Origin: Camellia lanceoleosa
Lineage: Eukaryota > Streptophyta > Magnoliopsida > Ericales > Theaceae
Assembly (NCBI GenBank): GCA_025200525.1
Contig: CM045770.1
Location: forward strand, 136,490,200-136,554,199
Direction: 5' to 3'
Length of the DNA stretch: 64,000 bases
The notes beneath the pieces are model-generated. The model saw only the letters and a list, made by a program, of their open reading frames with translations, did not search any database and was not told where the DNA came from. The translations under genes and the position numbers were made by a program. How positions within the stretch are numbered: the first letter of the stretch is position 1; each line of letters begins with the position of its first letter. This document shows positions 10,412 through 23,200 of the stretch, piece by piece.

Positions 10412-12630
10412 TGTCACACCCCAAACTCGCCCCTAAAAGTTTGGGCATGACTTATACAGAAACGGACACTTGACCTGGTACACATAACATACGGCCCGAA
10501 CTGAAGCATTAAATACCGTAAAGTGATAAAACAAAGTCCATTGGGCTATCACTACTATGCCAGATCACAAACATCATAATGATAGATAATATACCAAACA
10601 TGCATCTCGAGCATCGGCTATATACATATACATATAGACCCACCGATGATTGGGCGATAACTAAATCATTTGAGACAAGGAAGTTATGTACAATCAACCT
10701 TAGACAAGAATCCAAAATGCGAGCCCTCGCTTTTAACAAAACTTCACAACCCTAAGTGGCTTCATGAAGTGCCCTAACATTCAGAGGTTGACAAAAGGAA
10801 ATGGACGCTATAGGTTAGGATCGACCTCCTACCGATTACCATAAATGCATATAGCACAAGGTGAGCCAGCTCTGAATAGTAATACTTTTATAATTTGATG
10901 CTCAACTTAAATCATAACACAAATTAATACGTATATAAATGCAAAGATTACATGTTTAATCCGATTCTCAGATATTTTAAAACGGCCTTGGGCCTAATCA
11001 TAATGGCCTTAAGCCCTTGAACAGAGTGGCAATAAGCCCTTGAACATATTGGCATTAAGCCCTTAAACATGTTGGCATTGAGCCCTTGAGTATATTGGCA
11101 TTAAGCCCTTGAACATGTTGGCATTGAGCCCTTGAGTATATTGGCCTTAAGCCCTTGAACATGCATGTAGGAACCCAAGAGGTGTCTCACACGGATTCTA
11201 GAGATGTCTCACATCATAGCACTTAGTTCCGTAGCACTTTTGTTTCATACCATAACAACTTAAATGTAATGGCCATCGCCCGTATATCTTCAAAGCAAAC
11301 CGAAGTTCGTTGTCTTACAAAATTCCATAGTCATATGCAAATAGTTACATCCTTTCCATTCATTGTTCTCATTCTTTGAATCATTCACACACAATTACAT
11401 AATTAACGGAATTAATGTATACTAATAGCAAACATTAGTTGTAGTTGCACTACTCACGTTGTTGGGATGACGTGCTAGTTCCTCCCGGTGTGTCCTCGCA
11501 TTAATTCATCACTTGTTAATTCATGCATTTCCTTTGTTGAATCATTTTGAGTCATTTCAACTCAAATGAATTTTATACACATTAATAGGCATAAAATACA
11601 AATTTAAAAATATCCGAGGGTTCAAGACGAAACGGAGCAAACAATATTTTCAAAGATGAGTCGCGCGGCGAGTATTCTCTGACGCGGCGTTGGTGCTCCA
11701 GACGTGCCTTTTAGGCGTAACTAAACCTTCAAAATTTAGCATTTGTCGCACGTGGCAAAGAAGTTGACTCGTGCACTTGCGGCGGTTGCCTGCTTTAGTC
11801 CGAATTTGCAACAAAACCCATCTTTTGGTACATCTTCACAAGGCTCAAATTAGCATGCTTAATTGAGAGTCCATAGCCTAAAAACTCATGTTAATAAAAG
11901 CTTCAAATACATACATTAACCTAGTTAGAAACTAGCTCTTGAATTCTTAACCACAACCTAGTTTTTGCATTTAACATCACATACCATCATATCTATATAT
12001 ATAGGTAAATTCTTCATGACCTTCATGAGAAAGTAAGAAATAAAAGCTAGTCTCTCCACATATATGCATAAGCAACTTACTCAACATCAACCAATAGAGA
12101 AAACATATTTTCTTTTCATTTAACCCCTATACACTCTAACTTACATAATCATCCAAGGAAATTATTCAAGAGAGAGCTTAACAAGATAGGATAATTCAAG
12201 CAACACACACATACCTTGAATCTTAATTCTACAATCCCCACAAGTTCCCCAATCCTTCTTCTTGATGTCTTCCTCTTCTTCTCTAACTTTCTCCTCTCAA
12301 GCAATATTTGAGATGATATATAAGGTCTAAGAAATTGTCTAGGGAGCATGCATACATAAAGGTGAATATGACGAAGTCAATCGCTTAATCATCCCAAATT
12401 GAAATTTCACAGAAATGTTTATTATTACCTAAAAATTATGCCGATCTCATATGTAACATCAATTTCTATTTAATGAGCCTCTACGGCTTCCAATTTCTGA
12501 TCTAAATGTTTTAATGGTAACAGATGCTTTTCTTATCCAACGGATAATTTCGCAAAATTTGTTCTTACATTTCAATGCACAAATTAAGGGCGATATGTCG
12601 TAAACACACGCCGAGGGTCGGGTTATTACA
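10412..12630. mobile_element. Solo LTR, 2.2 kb, TSD ACTCA
   Basis: The unit starts TGTCACACCC and ends GGGTTATTACA, giving TG...CA ends with an imperfect terminal inversion. It is flanked by perfect 5-bp duplications ACTCA (10407-10411 and 12631-12635), as expected after LTR-LTR recombination of a retrotransposon. Inside lie a 23-bp minisatellite and a stretch with GTGAGCCAGCTCTGAATAGTAA-like wording. The ends resemble long LTRs of Ty3/gypsy elements, but lineage is not proven. No coding sequence. Confidence 0.8.
10981..11163. repeat. 23-bp minisatellite inside the solo LTR
   Basis: Seven to eight copies of TTGGCATTAAGCCCTTGAAC plus three bases run head to tail, with GAGTATA/GAACATG variants alternating in the later copies. 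The alternation suggests a higher-order two-unit repeat. Confidence 0.85.
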
Positions 12631-12635
12631 ACTCA

Positions 12636-12952
12636 TGTATCAACTATTTCAAATTCCATGAAGCTTTTGAAATAGAATTATTTATGTCAATTATTCAAAG
12701 AAATTAATTCCGCACTAAGTAGGAAGGCAAGAAACCAAGCCATTCTTATCTTGAATTGGCAAACACAATCATGATTACGCTTTTTGAGAAAAAAAGAGAG
12801 AGGGGTCGAAATTTTTAATTTTGAAATTCAATAGGATGAATATTGGGAATGTATCGTAATAGAAGCAAGAAGGAGATGATGTCCTTTCCATAGACTCTCA
12901 ATCATCAACTCGTATATATATATATATATATATTGTTAATTGATAAGAGGAT
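12636..12952. other. No gene seen; (AT)n run
   Basis: Spacer between the solo LTR and the gypsy 5' LTR. It contains a short (TA)n microsatellite at 12913-12933 and no exon. Confidence 0.5.
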
Positions 12953-13487
12953 TGTAGGGACATATTTTGTGAATGACAAGATGCGGTCAAAGTGACGCCA
13001 AGTGTCACCGAGGTTTCAAGTGGTCTAATCTTGACGCCGAGGTGATCTCTGCTAGTCCGAGGTTATTTGTGGAATCCAAGAAGAGCGGATAATGGACAAG
13101 AGTCCTAGAATAGGAAGGATCTCTGATAAAGATAAAGCTCTTAGGAGTTTATCCCTATCTAGCCGAGAGTCGAAGATGAGCATTGAACTTGAGCCCATTG
13201 AAGTGAGGTTTGGCTGGATCAAGCCTGGCCGCTATAAAGCAGAAAGTACCCCATGGGGTCTAAGGTATGTTTTTGATGTGTGATATATTGTGAGCAAGAA
13301 ATTATTTTAGTGAGTTTAAGCACTATTTGCTATTTGTGAGAGATATAGATCACCGACTTGAGCGCCAGAGTTCCCTGCAGACGAACCACCGATTTTTTTT
13401 TTCTTTTCGTGTGTTGTTCAGCTAATCTATTCTCCGGTGTCTCTAGTGACTTTCCACTTTGGTTGTGTGGTCAAATCAACACCCACA
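12953..13487 (+). mobile_element. 5' LTR of the gypsy element
   Basis: The right border is set by ACCCACA followed three bases later by the primer-binding site. The left border, TGTAGGGACA at 12953, is inferred because it mirrors TGTGGGTGTT, the complement of the right end. A TATAAA box lies at 13233-13238. No TSD could be tested. Confidence 0.6.
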
Positions 13488-13490
13488 ATT

Positions 13491-13508
13491 TGGCGCCATC
13501 CGTGGGAA
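13491..13508 (+). promoter_or_regulatory. Primer-binding site TGGCGCCATCCGTGGGAA
   Basis: This is the tRNA-complementary site where minus-strand synthesis starts. It follows the LTR end by three bases and has the TGGCGCC start usual for Tat-like gypsy elements. Confidence 0.75.
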
Positions 13509-14259
13509 CGTAAGGAGAATAGATGGCCAACTACTAGAAAAGAAAAGATCGAACGACATCCCATGTGGAAGTGGTAAATATGCCGATCCTAATATCGAGG
13601 AAGAAACCATAATGAAAGAGCATGGGATTAGAATCCTGAATAAAGACGTCAAGAAGATGGAGACGCTCAAGAAATCGTAATCGAGATGAGTATTACAACT
13701 AAAGGGACGCCCAAGTATAGAAATATAGATGCTTGAGAAGGACGGGAGATAAAGGAATGGCTAACAAGTTGGAAGATCTACAATCGCTTGTCAACTTATG
13801 ATGCGTAAGAACGCCATGCAACCATTGTTTATGAAGGACACGCCGATTCCCGCGGCCAAGAATGACGGCTAGAAAGGGGGCAAGTAATTCCCGCAGTCCC
13901 TTAGCATGACAAGGTGAAGGAACGCTCATACCGGCCTGCACGGGATGCCGAGCGAGCAGAGTCAATGAGAGGAGAGGCCCAAAGGACGCCGTACCAAGGA
14001 AACTTATGTCAAGGAACATCGGCATGTTCAAGGGATGGAACTTTGTTTTGACACAGTGAATGAAGAGAAGTCCAAGAGGACACATAATGACACCGGGAGT
14101 AACGCACCAAAAAGGCTGAAATCCATTAACAGCTGAGCTCGTGGGTCGGACTAAGGAGGATTTGATGGACTACCTCCAAAGGAAACGGCAGAATGCTGAG
14201 GTTACACCACCCGCGAAGCTAAGAACGCCGTCCTTAGTGGAGTTGGATAGGTTTGAGGC

Positions 14260-15060
14260 CCCAAAAAGGTTTCATATGCCGAGATTCTAGATTTATAATG
14301 GTAAATTTGATTCAACTTTCACGCCAAATTTATACCTAAATTCAATGGCTCAGATACCGAACGAACTTGTTATGTGTTGTTCCCCATCCTTTAGGGAAAT
14401 CGCATCAAATTGGTTTCACAAGTTGCCAAAACGAACTATAAAGAGTTGGGAAAGCCTGACCAAGATGTTTGTGGCCAGGTTTGTTACAAACAAGTTACAG
14501 CCATTGAGGGTAGGCTCCCTGATGGCTCTGAAAATTGGCGAGGGTGAAAGCCTCAGAGCTTATGGCAAAAGGTATTATGAGGTGTTCAACCGAATACCGA
14601 GATGTAACCAGGAGCTAGCGGTCATGTCTTTTAAGAATGGCTTGGAGGATGATTGCACGCTTCGGAAGTTGCTCGCAAAGACTCTACCAAAAAGTATGGA
14701 GGAGCTTTATGGCAATGATCGAGAAATAGGCCGTAGAGAAGAGGATACACCGGAATAAAGAGGACTTGCCAAGTCGAGGTAATATTGGATTGAACAGAAA
14801 GAAACAAGGTCGAGGGTTGCAGTAGTTATCACTATGTTCCGGTCCCGCTTATAAAGTTCTAGAAAGGATCAAACCACCCATATTATAGAGCACCAAAGAA
14901 GATTCTCGCGAATTTATAGAGAAGTTTGGGAAGCATTGTGTTCACCACAATGAGGATGGGTATTTGACTCAAGGGTGCAGAGCTCAAGACGATTTGAAGA
15001 CTTGGTCGACAGTATCACTTAAGGACCTAGTAGTTGAGGCTAGAACGAAGGAAGAGCAAG
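14260..15060 (+). pseudogene. gag (capsid and nucleocapsid) remnant
   Basis: An open part at 14345-14758 encodes a Retrotrans_gag-type capsid domain: FREIASNWFHKLPKRTI, SWESLTKMFVARFVTNK and ESLRAYGKRYYEVFNRIP. Upstream (from about 14260) PKRFHMPRF continues the usual gag start but runs into a stop. Downstream at about 14925-15000 KFGKHCVHHNEDGYLTQGC resembles the Cys/His nucleocapsid segment. The product would form the cytoplasmic virus-like particle; this copy cannot. Confidence 0.75.
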
Positions 15061-15269
15061 CGATCGGGTCTTAAGCACCGGTAGCACCACCGCCACCACA
15101 ACCACAAAGTTAGTAACCCGGGTGATCAATGTGATTCACTTGAAGGTTAATGAAAATGATATACGAGAGAGACACGTATAGAACACTTATGATAGTTTGT
15201 CAAGTCCAAAGAAAGAGCCTAGGACAAACAAGTACTCAGTGGACTAATGGTGTCCTTTATCGAAAGCGC

Positions 15270-15692
15270 ATCTATACATGGTACAAGATCCCCACAACGA
15301 TGCTCTGTGGCGACCTCAGATTGGAGAATACTAGGTATATGATTCTCGACGACTAAAGCAGCCTATGACATCATGTATGTTAGGTGTTACAAGGAGCTTA
15401 GCCTTCATCACGATGATTTGGAGCAATCCAATGTTTCAATGGTTGTCTAATGGAAATAACCGGCTATCCTCTAGGAGCAATAAATCGAGGCACAAAGTGC
15501 ACTAGGAAAGTAAGCATAGAGTTTACAAGAATTGACACCCCCTCCACTTACAACGTTATCTTGGGAAGGCCATGGTTGCACACAACGAGGGTTGTCTCAA
15601 CATCGCACCACCAAATGCAGGTTCCCAATGTGAGCGTGGAATTGAAGAGGTTAGAGGAGATCAAAAGCGCAGTAAAAAATTACCCATACTAA
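15270..15692 (+). pseudogene. Retropepsin-like protease remnant
   Basis: Fragments in changing frames read DPHNDALVA, then DIMYVRCYKELSL, then DTPSTYNVILGRPWLH (in the open segment 15450-15692). The last phrase is characteristic of the end of plant gypsy proteases. The catalytic Asp-Thr-Gly motif cannot be read cleanly. Confidence 0.7.
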
Positions 15693-15829
15693 AGAATGAA
15701 ATCCACCGCAACGTGAGAGATAGAAACAAGAGGAAATTGAAGATGAGGACATGGTTATAGATGATGTCGACAAAGAACCAACCGAGAAGAGTGAGAAAGC
15801 TCTTGAAGAAAATCCCGGTCCAAGAAGGG

Positions 15830-16603
15830 ATGAAGAGTGCTTTTCCTTCTTGCCTGCTTTGGTTGAGGATGAGGAGAGGAGTTGGAAGTTTTCTAATGGC
15901 TAACATAGAAGTATTTGCTCGACGCCATACGAGATGCCGTATATTAACCCCTAAGGTCACATGCCATATGCTCAATATAGATTAGTCGGGCTAAACATGC
16001 CATTTAGCGCAGCAAGGAGGCCGACGCTGATGCATGTCAGAGGTAGTTGAAGAGGAAGTGGAAAGGATTGCCAAGCAGCCAAGGCAATTTGGGAGGTGAA
16101 CTACCCAACCCGGCTATCCAATACAAGAGGTTGTAAAAAGAAGAAGGGAAGCGAGGGTCTCAGGCGACTTCACCAAATGGCTAAGGCTTGCTCCAAAAAC
16201 AAGCTTCCACCAAGATTGATCAAGTATAGTAGGATGCCATTTCAAGGTATGGAAGGATGAGCTTTGATGTTTATAGGATACCACCAGATAACTATAAAAT
16301 TTCCCTGACGAGGAGAAAACTGCATTTATCACCCCAAAAGGGCCGCATCAAGCATGTAGTGATGTCTGGGATAAAAAAGGTGAGCAACTCTACCAGAGGT
16401 TGGTAAACCAAGATGTTCAAACATCTCGATTGGCAAAATAGTAGAAGTATTGATGACATGGTCGAAGACCAAAGAACTAGAGAATCATCTCGTAGACTTG
16501 AAGATGATTTGATATCCTAGAACATATCGACCCGACTCAACTCTTCTTCTTCAAATGTGCATTTGGAGTCGGGTCTAGTAAGTCTCGATACTTGGTTACC
16601 AAA
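15830..16603 (+). pseudogene. Reverse transcriptase remnant, cut by the N gap
   Basis: Scattered frames give FLMANIEVFAR, VTCHMLNID, EVNYPT, MSFDVYRIPP, EEKTAFITPKG, a decayed VDDM region near 16455 and KCAFGVG, in the order of a gypsy RT. More than five frame changes occur within 700 bases. The palm motif is damaged and the sequence stops at the gap. Confidence 0.7.
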
Positions 16604-16703
16604 NNNNNNNNNNNNNNNNNNNNNNNNNNNNNNNNNNNNNNNNNNNNNNNNNNNNNNNNNNNNNNNNNNNNNNNNNNNNNNNNNNNNNNNNNNNNNNNNN
16701 NNN
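16604..16703. other. Assembly gap, 100 N
   Basis: Exactly 100 N, the usual placeholder for a gap of unknown size. The flanks belong to gypsy elements in opposite orientation, so the true join is uncertain. Confidence 1.
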
Positions 16704-17700
16704 ACTTATTCTTAGTTAGGAGGGATGTCTAGTAGGGATGGAGGAGAAGGAATATGTAGATCGCGTTAGAGTAAGGTGTTAATAAGGGTTTGGTTCTATT
16801 AAGCGGTTGATCTTGTTAGTGAGTTACTGAAATATGGAGGTGGGTTGTTTGGATTGGAGGGTTGACTTGAGAGTTTTTGGTATTATGTTGTGAAGCCACC
16901 GATCACGCGTCGTAACCATTCAATCGGCAAAAGGTGGGTGATGATGGAACCATTTCGGTAACAATGAACACAACTACTAAGCGGAATAAATTCTCATAGA
17001 TGGCGCCAGCGATAATGTAGTACGTTGTAAGGTATGGGTCAAACTAATCCAAGCACTCCATGGGTTGGTTGTCTTTCGTCTTCACGATCATACGCAACAA
17101 GTCGATGAAAAGATTTCGAAATAGGGATGGTGCCTTCCTACGGACCCTCCGACGATCAAATTAAATGAAGAAGATTGCGAGGGTAAGAAATTAGAGAAAC
17201 TTAAGCGTAGAGTAATGAAGAGAGACAGAAAGAGAGAGAGTTACTTTTTTCCAAGCGTTTCTTAGAAGTTTCCTTATCTCTTGTTAATCATTTCTTTGTC
17301 CATTCATACTGTCCCATTGGCTGAAAGTTTGCCACATACTTGCCGTCAGTCATGGTCATTTCACCATACTTTAAAGGGAGATATCTTATTGTATTTAATG
17401 CCTTGACAGCCTCATTTAATGCTTGGCGCGTGGGTTCAATAACTTTCTGAGAATCTTTATACATTCGTGGTTGGACTCCTACTTGACACGTATCCGGTGA
17501 TGCACGAGCTTGACTATTGTGTATTCTCTATCGGGCTTGGTATTGGGTGTGTTCCTTAGCTCTATCTGAGCTTGACCTTGAGATTTTTGGGGCTCAAAGC
17601 GATAATCAATTGATAAATTTAAGGGGCCATTCCATATTTTTTTCATTGAATGGAAAAAAAAATGAAGGTAAAGGACAAATGATTTGTGTCAAAATCACAA
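16704..17700 (-). mobile_element. Second gypsy element, minus strand: LTR plus primer-binding site
   Basis: Read on the minus strand, a TGGCGCCATCTATGAGAA primer-binding site (16990-17007) lies eight bases past an LTR ending CTACA (border at 17016). The LTR extends to about 17700 with an unresolved outer edge. The segment 16704-16989 is the leader just after the primer site. The primer site is the same class as that of the plus-strand element but the LTRs differ in sequence. No coding domain seen. Confidence 0.55.
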
Positions 17701-17711
17701 AAAATACTTAG

Positions 17712-18119
17712 CATTACATTACAACAACTAATAAATATCGCTGATTCTAGTTTTTCTTACATTTTTAAAAGCAAATAAATCAATCATACTCGCATAATCT
17801 AATTTTTTTTTCGCAAAATCATTTTTAATGGATAACAATACTAATTATTTTAAATGGGCCTTTCAATTTTTTTAATAAGTCAATTTATTTTAAATTAGTT
17901 TGGGTCTTCCTTAATTTTTCTTTTAGACTTAAAATATACGTAATATATTATACTAAACTATAATAGGAGGGGGTCCTTTTTTAGACCTATTGTCAATAGA
18001 TAACAATATTAATTTTTTTGAATGGACCTTTCAATTTTTGAATGAGTCAATTTATTTTAAGTTAATTTGAACTTTCTTTAATGTTTTTTTGAACTTATAA
18101 CATATTTAATACATTACAC
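17712..18119. other. No gene seen
   Basis: AT-rich. A phrase of about 50 bases starting ATGGATAACAATACTAATT (17828) recurs diverged near 17997, so this is probably decayed repeat. Confidence 0.35.
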
Positions 18120-18122
18120 TAA

Positions 18123-18343
18123 GGCCTCGTTTGGGAATAGGCTTTTTCAGTAATTTTTTGACTAAAATGTAATGTAAAAAAATCAAGTATGTTTGGAATG
18201 AGTTTTTAACTTTTCACGAAAAGATGTGCAAAAAGTAGAGAAAAAAGGGAATCTTTGAATTTTTGGTATAGATTGTTGATATTTTAAATTTTTTAATAAC
18301 TTTTTGACTTTTTAACTAAAAAAAATACTTGCCAAATAAGACC
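18123..18343. mobile_element. MITE, 221 bp, TSD TAA
   Basis: Ends GGCCTCGTTTGG and CCAAATAAGACC are inverted repeats, flanked on both sides by TAA (18120-18122 and 18344-18346). The 3-bp TAA duplication fits a PIF/Harbinger (Tourist-like) MITE. Confidence 0.7.
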
Positions 18344-18346
18344 TAA

Positions 18347-19546
18347 ATTATAATAAAAAAAAATCTTTTTTTGAATCTATTTTAAAAAATCCTAAGTCAT
18401 GACTTTGGTAGACCTATGTCACGGCCGGCCTTGGCTATATGATAATAACTAATCAAATAATTATTTAAAAAATCCATAACTACCATGAGTTGGACCCTCC
18501 ACACCATGCCGATCAAAACATATCGACCTACCGTCGAAATTAATGACCGTTGGGGAGGTTGGCAGCATCCAAAACTGTACCCAACTCAATTTCACCTGTA
18601 ATCCATCAATCTCTCTTTCTCTAGAATTCCCAATTTAGCACTAAGTATCACTCATCAATTTCATATGTGAACTCTTTCTATGATTTCTGTTCACCAGATT
18701 CTCGTTTCACTCTGTCTCTCATCTGCATGCATTTCTCATTCTTCTCTCTCACTAGCTTTCATGTGATACTTTCCAACCATCAATGCCGGCTCTAAAAATC
18801 AACATCTTTGGTGGGTTTTATTGAGTTTTGTCTCATACGAACTTGACAAGTAAAGGTTGGTACATTGAATTTTCTTTGTATGTTTCTTCGAACTTCTTGT
18901 TGGGTAGATGAACAAACTCAGGCGGATATTACAAAGTTCAAAGACTACTTTTTGAAATTTTTATTTTATTCATTGTGTTCGATGTACCCAAAGACTATCT
19001 ATTCATCCTTTCCTGAATTTGAGTTTACAACAAGAAAACTGAAAATCTGAGATTGGTGGGTCAGCAAATCTGAGTGAAAAATCAAAAAACAGATTTGGTG
19101 TTGGTGAAATTCTACCAATAAAGATTTTGATTCTTTGTCATTGGAAGATCCGGAAGTGAAAATTTGTGGTTTAGGGTAAGAAATTAACAAGTGTGAGATT
19201 GAGGGAATAAAACTCACATCAAAATTAGAGATGGGTTGTCATTAAAATCTTATATAGTCAAGAAGATTCCAAGATTTGTGAGGTAGGAGGTGCGAAACCC
19301 ATATAAAAAAAACAGAGGTGGATTGTTTTCAATCAGGCCAGCATTGTGAATTTGTGAGTTTGAGAATTGCAAAATCTATACAAAATCCAAGGTGGGTTGA
19401 TTTCAGAAAGTATAGCAGTTGAGTGAATTCTTACATCTAGTAGAAATCACAGCTTTAAAATTAAAAAATACCCTTGAAGATTTGGGTTTTTATTTGTTGG
19501 TGGTGAATTGTTTTGATCAACTGGTGCTGATTTTATTGAGAAGAAG
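18347..19546 (+). other. Upstream region of the glycerol-3-phosphate dehydrogenase gene
   Basis: No other gene is seen. Pyrimidine-rich tracts near 18610 and 18710-18760, followed by about 700 bases of leader-like sequence, could hold the promoter and 5' UTR, perhaps with a leader intron. No single TATA box stands out. Confidence 0.35.
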
Positions 19547-20200
19547 GTGGTTGCGGGAAGTATTGAGGCGGAACCTCATAGTGCACTTATAATTGGGGTT
19601 CAAAACCATAATGGTTTGGAGGAGAAGCTTGATGATCTTCGAAGAGTTCTTGGCAAAGCAGAGAGTGATTTGTTAAGGATTGCTGGTGTTGGGGCTGGTG
19701 CTTGGGGCAGTGTTTTTGCAGCTTTGCTTCAAGATAGCTATGGTCAATTTCAGATAAAGTTCAAATCAGAATATGGAGGAGGCCGGAGAGCTGTAGATAA
19801 AGCCACAGCTGAACACCTCTTTGAAGTGATCAATTCAAGGAAGATGTACTTAGAAAGGTTGATTAGGCGTTGTGCATATTTGAAGTATGTTGAAGCAAGA
19901 TTGGGTGACGGACACTCTATGCAGATGAGACATTGAAAGATGGGTTTTGTTTGAACATGGTCGATACGCCACTTTGTCCTATGAAGGTTGTGACTAACTT
20001 GCAGGAGGCGGTTTGGGATGCTGATATTGTTGTGAATGGCTTGCCTTCTACTGAAACAAGTGAGGTGTTTGAAGAGATCAGTAAGTATTGGAAAGAGAGA
20101 ATCACCGTTCCCATTATTATCTCATTGGCAAAAGGTATAGAGGCTGCATTGGAACCTGTTCCTCATATAATTACGCCCACACAAATGATTAAGCGAGCAA
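19547..20200 (+). CDS. GPDHC1: G3P dehydrogenase exon 1
   Basis: Carries the N-terminus and the NAD-binding GxGAxG loop, up to [10 protein letters not shown]. The donor GTAAGG follows directly. The initiator is GTG where relatives have ATG, and no in-frame upstream ATG replaces it. After the missing base near 19909 the frame continues from [16 protein letters not shown]. Confidence 0.85.
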
Positions 20201-23200
20201 GTAAGGTTCTTCTTCTAATTATCGTACCTCTTGTTTCAATTTTTTTAGCTTTATGTAGTCTCTTACAAATCAAGATAGATAAATTGCATGGTATCTCTTA
20301 CAAATTGAAATAGATAATAGGGTTATTGTGCTGCTTTATTTTATTTTATTATTATTATTTTTAATTTCTTTTGAAGTGGAAATCTACTCGCTTTCATTTC
20401 TAAACCTTAATGTGAATGAATGGCAGCTGGAGTTCCTATAGAGAACATACTTTATCTCGGTGGACCAAATATTGCCTCAGAGATTTACAACAAAGAATAT
20501 GCGAATGCCCGAATTTGTGGCGCTGAGAAGTGGAGGAAACCGCTTGCACAATTTTTGAGGCAACCCCATTTCATTGTATGGGACAATAGTGACCTTGTCA
20601 CTCACGAAGTTATGGGAGGATTGAAGAATGTATATGCCATTGGTGCTGGTAGGTGTAAATAGTTCATTAATCTTCAGTGATTTATTTATTTATTTTTGAT
20701 CGGCAAAAAAAATCTTTATTGATGAAAACATACAAAAAGAGTAGAGTACATCAATAAAGAGGAGCTCGGAGCTATCTCAAGCTTGGAGCTCCAGTTGGTG
20801 AGAAACCAACAAAAGGAGATAAACAAAAAACTGAAGCATTAACACCCAAAACACTGCCACAACAGATCAAAACACTGCTGGTCTCTTATGCTGGCTGGTC
20901 TGGTTGCAGACCGACCACTGAAACAGCAGCAACTTCTCGGTTCACTCAGCTGTACAAACCAGAACACTCACACAGAGTACAAAGTCCCCTCTATTTACTA
21001 AGCCTCCACCACTTGAGCATCACCTGATGAATAACTAAGAGACCAGCAGACAACATAAGAAGGACATCAAAGGCAAATTTGCAGCAGAGGCACAAAACTC
21101 AGCTTTTCACCCCAAAACTCCAAAAACAAACTACAGAGCATACAGACACATCTGGCCCCAAACCAAGAGTATTGAGTTCACCAAGACACACAGCATGTCA
21201 GTAATCAACACAGAATTCAGAGCTTCATCCAAAACCCACACAGTCATAGAACAGCAGCACAGCACCAGCTTACACAGCAGCATTCACATAACTACCACAG
21301 ACCCACCCAAGCACCTTCTAATTTGCCTCAAATTAAAGATGAAATCCTGCACTGAAAAGCAGAAATCTGTAAGGTGTGGTTTTATCCAAAAAGCAATCCT
21401 ATGCTTGATTAAATCACAAAGATCCTCCAAATTTGGGATAGTTGCTCTAAACACACAATCATTTCTGCACTTCCATATTGACCACATCACTACCAATGGA
21501 ATTGCTCCCCAAATCTTCCTTTCTAACTTCCTCAACTTCCCCCTAGCCCACCACATGAGAAGGCTCTCCACTGAGCCAGGTAAAACAGCTTGGACATCCC
21601 ACCATTTCAGCATTTCAGTCCAAATCTTCCACACAAATGGACACCAAATTAGTACATGGTTCACTGATTCACTTCCACTGCCATGGAACACACAAGCTGT
21701 AGAGGCACCTTGAGCAATCACGCCCAGATTCTGTAAAAACTCCTTAGTCTTCACTCTCCTTTTCCATGCAAACCAACAAAACACCTGCACCTTCGAGGAA
21801 TGTACTTGAGCCGTATCAGTTTTGTTATGCACAAAGTGGCACCTGCAGTAGCCACAGCAAACTTATACAAATCTGCTACATTTAGAACCCCAGAAGAAGA
21901 GGCTGACCAGACAGGATGGTCAGGGCACTCTGGACACAGATCAGGAGCTGCCAATAGTATATTAATTAGCCTATCCAGCTCTAGCTTCTCCCAATCATAC
22001 AACTCCCTTCTAAAAGCCAGGGACCAACCTCCTGCTCTGGTTTTCTTATCAACCATAAAACTCAAGGACTCCTCTTTTTCCATAGACAACCTAAACAGAG
22101 TTGGGAATTCATCTTTCAAGCAAGCAGATTGACACAATTTATCATACTAGAATCTGATCCTCCCCCCATCCCCTACCTTCAAATGGAAGTTATTCAAATA
22201 ATACTCCTTTAGGCTATTACACTGTTCAGCAACAGAGATGATCCCCCTCCAAACTGCTGAGTAGCTATTGGATGGGATGAGTGATGGAATCCAATCACCC
22301 ACCTCCATCTTATATTTGCTGCATATAACTCTTTTCCACAAAGCATCCTTTTCACTACCAAACCTCCACCACCATTTGATTCACATGCCTCAACTTCCTA
22401 ATGCCCAAACCACCTTGATCCATCCTTTTAGACAAATCCTCCCATTTCATATGGATTTTCCTAACCTGTTCAGAACCACCCCATAAGAAGGTAGCTTGAA
22501 GCTTGTCCAACTCTGAAGCAACCCCTTCAGGCATCTTAAACAATGATAAGTAAAACACTGGCAAGGCTGAAGTTACTGCTTTAATCAGTATAAGCCTCCC
22601 AAAAGACAACATCTTCCTCTTCCAACCAGCTAGCTTACTTTTAACTTTGTCCATAATTGGTTTCCAAGTGGCCTTCTTTCTAGGATTAACTCCTAATGGC
22701 AGACCTTGATAACTGAGTGGCAGTGTATTAATTTTGCAATTCTGAACTGCAGCCATTTCATTCATCATCTCCATAGAAACACCCACACCACATACAACAC
22801 TCTTGTGAAAGTTTATTTTCAGACCAGACAAGATTTCAAAACATCTTAGCACCCTTTTGAACTTTCTCACCTCCTCCACCTCAGCTTCACAAAACAGAAG
22901 TGAATCATCTGCAAACTGTAAATGAGTCAACAAGACTCCCTTACAGCCTACCTTCACCCCTTTAATAAGGTTTTGCTCACAAGCTCTGCTCAACAACAAA
23001 TGAAGACCTTCCTGCTATTAGATTAACAGAAAAAGGAGACAGTGGATCACCTTGCCTTGAACCCCTTTGAGGGCTAAACTCTTGATGGGGATCCGTTGAC
23101 AAGCACTAAGACTCTTGCAGTTGTTACACTCCTTCATCCAATTGATCCACTTAGCTCCAAACCCGAACTTACAAAACATAGAAGAGTAAGCCCCAATTAA

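Larger units (their letters stand above)
12953..16603 (+). mobile_element. Ty3/gypsy retrotransposon (Tat-like), heavily decayed, cut by the assembly gap
   Basis: Order seen: 5' LTR, primer-binding site, gag, protease, reverse transcriptase, then the 100-N gap. All three coding parts match Ty3/gypsy proteins with a TGGCGCC-type primer site, as in Tat-lineage elements, but are broken by frequent stops and indels. RNase H and integrase are not seen and no 3' LTR was found past the gap. The element is long dead. Confidence 0.8.

Noticed and set aside
10981..11163. CRISPR-like array
   Set aside because: The 23-base units are contiguous without unique spacers, in a plant retroelement LTR.
13699..14085. 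Minus-strand 128-codon open frame
   Set aside because: Antisense to the gypsy gag leader, no domain, atypical composition.
21195..22132. Plus-strand open frames of 110-172 codons
   Set aside because: They are shadows of the minus-strand LINE ORF2 and have no independent domain.
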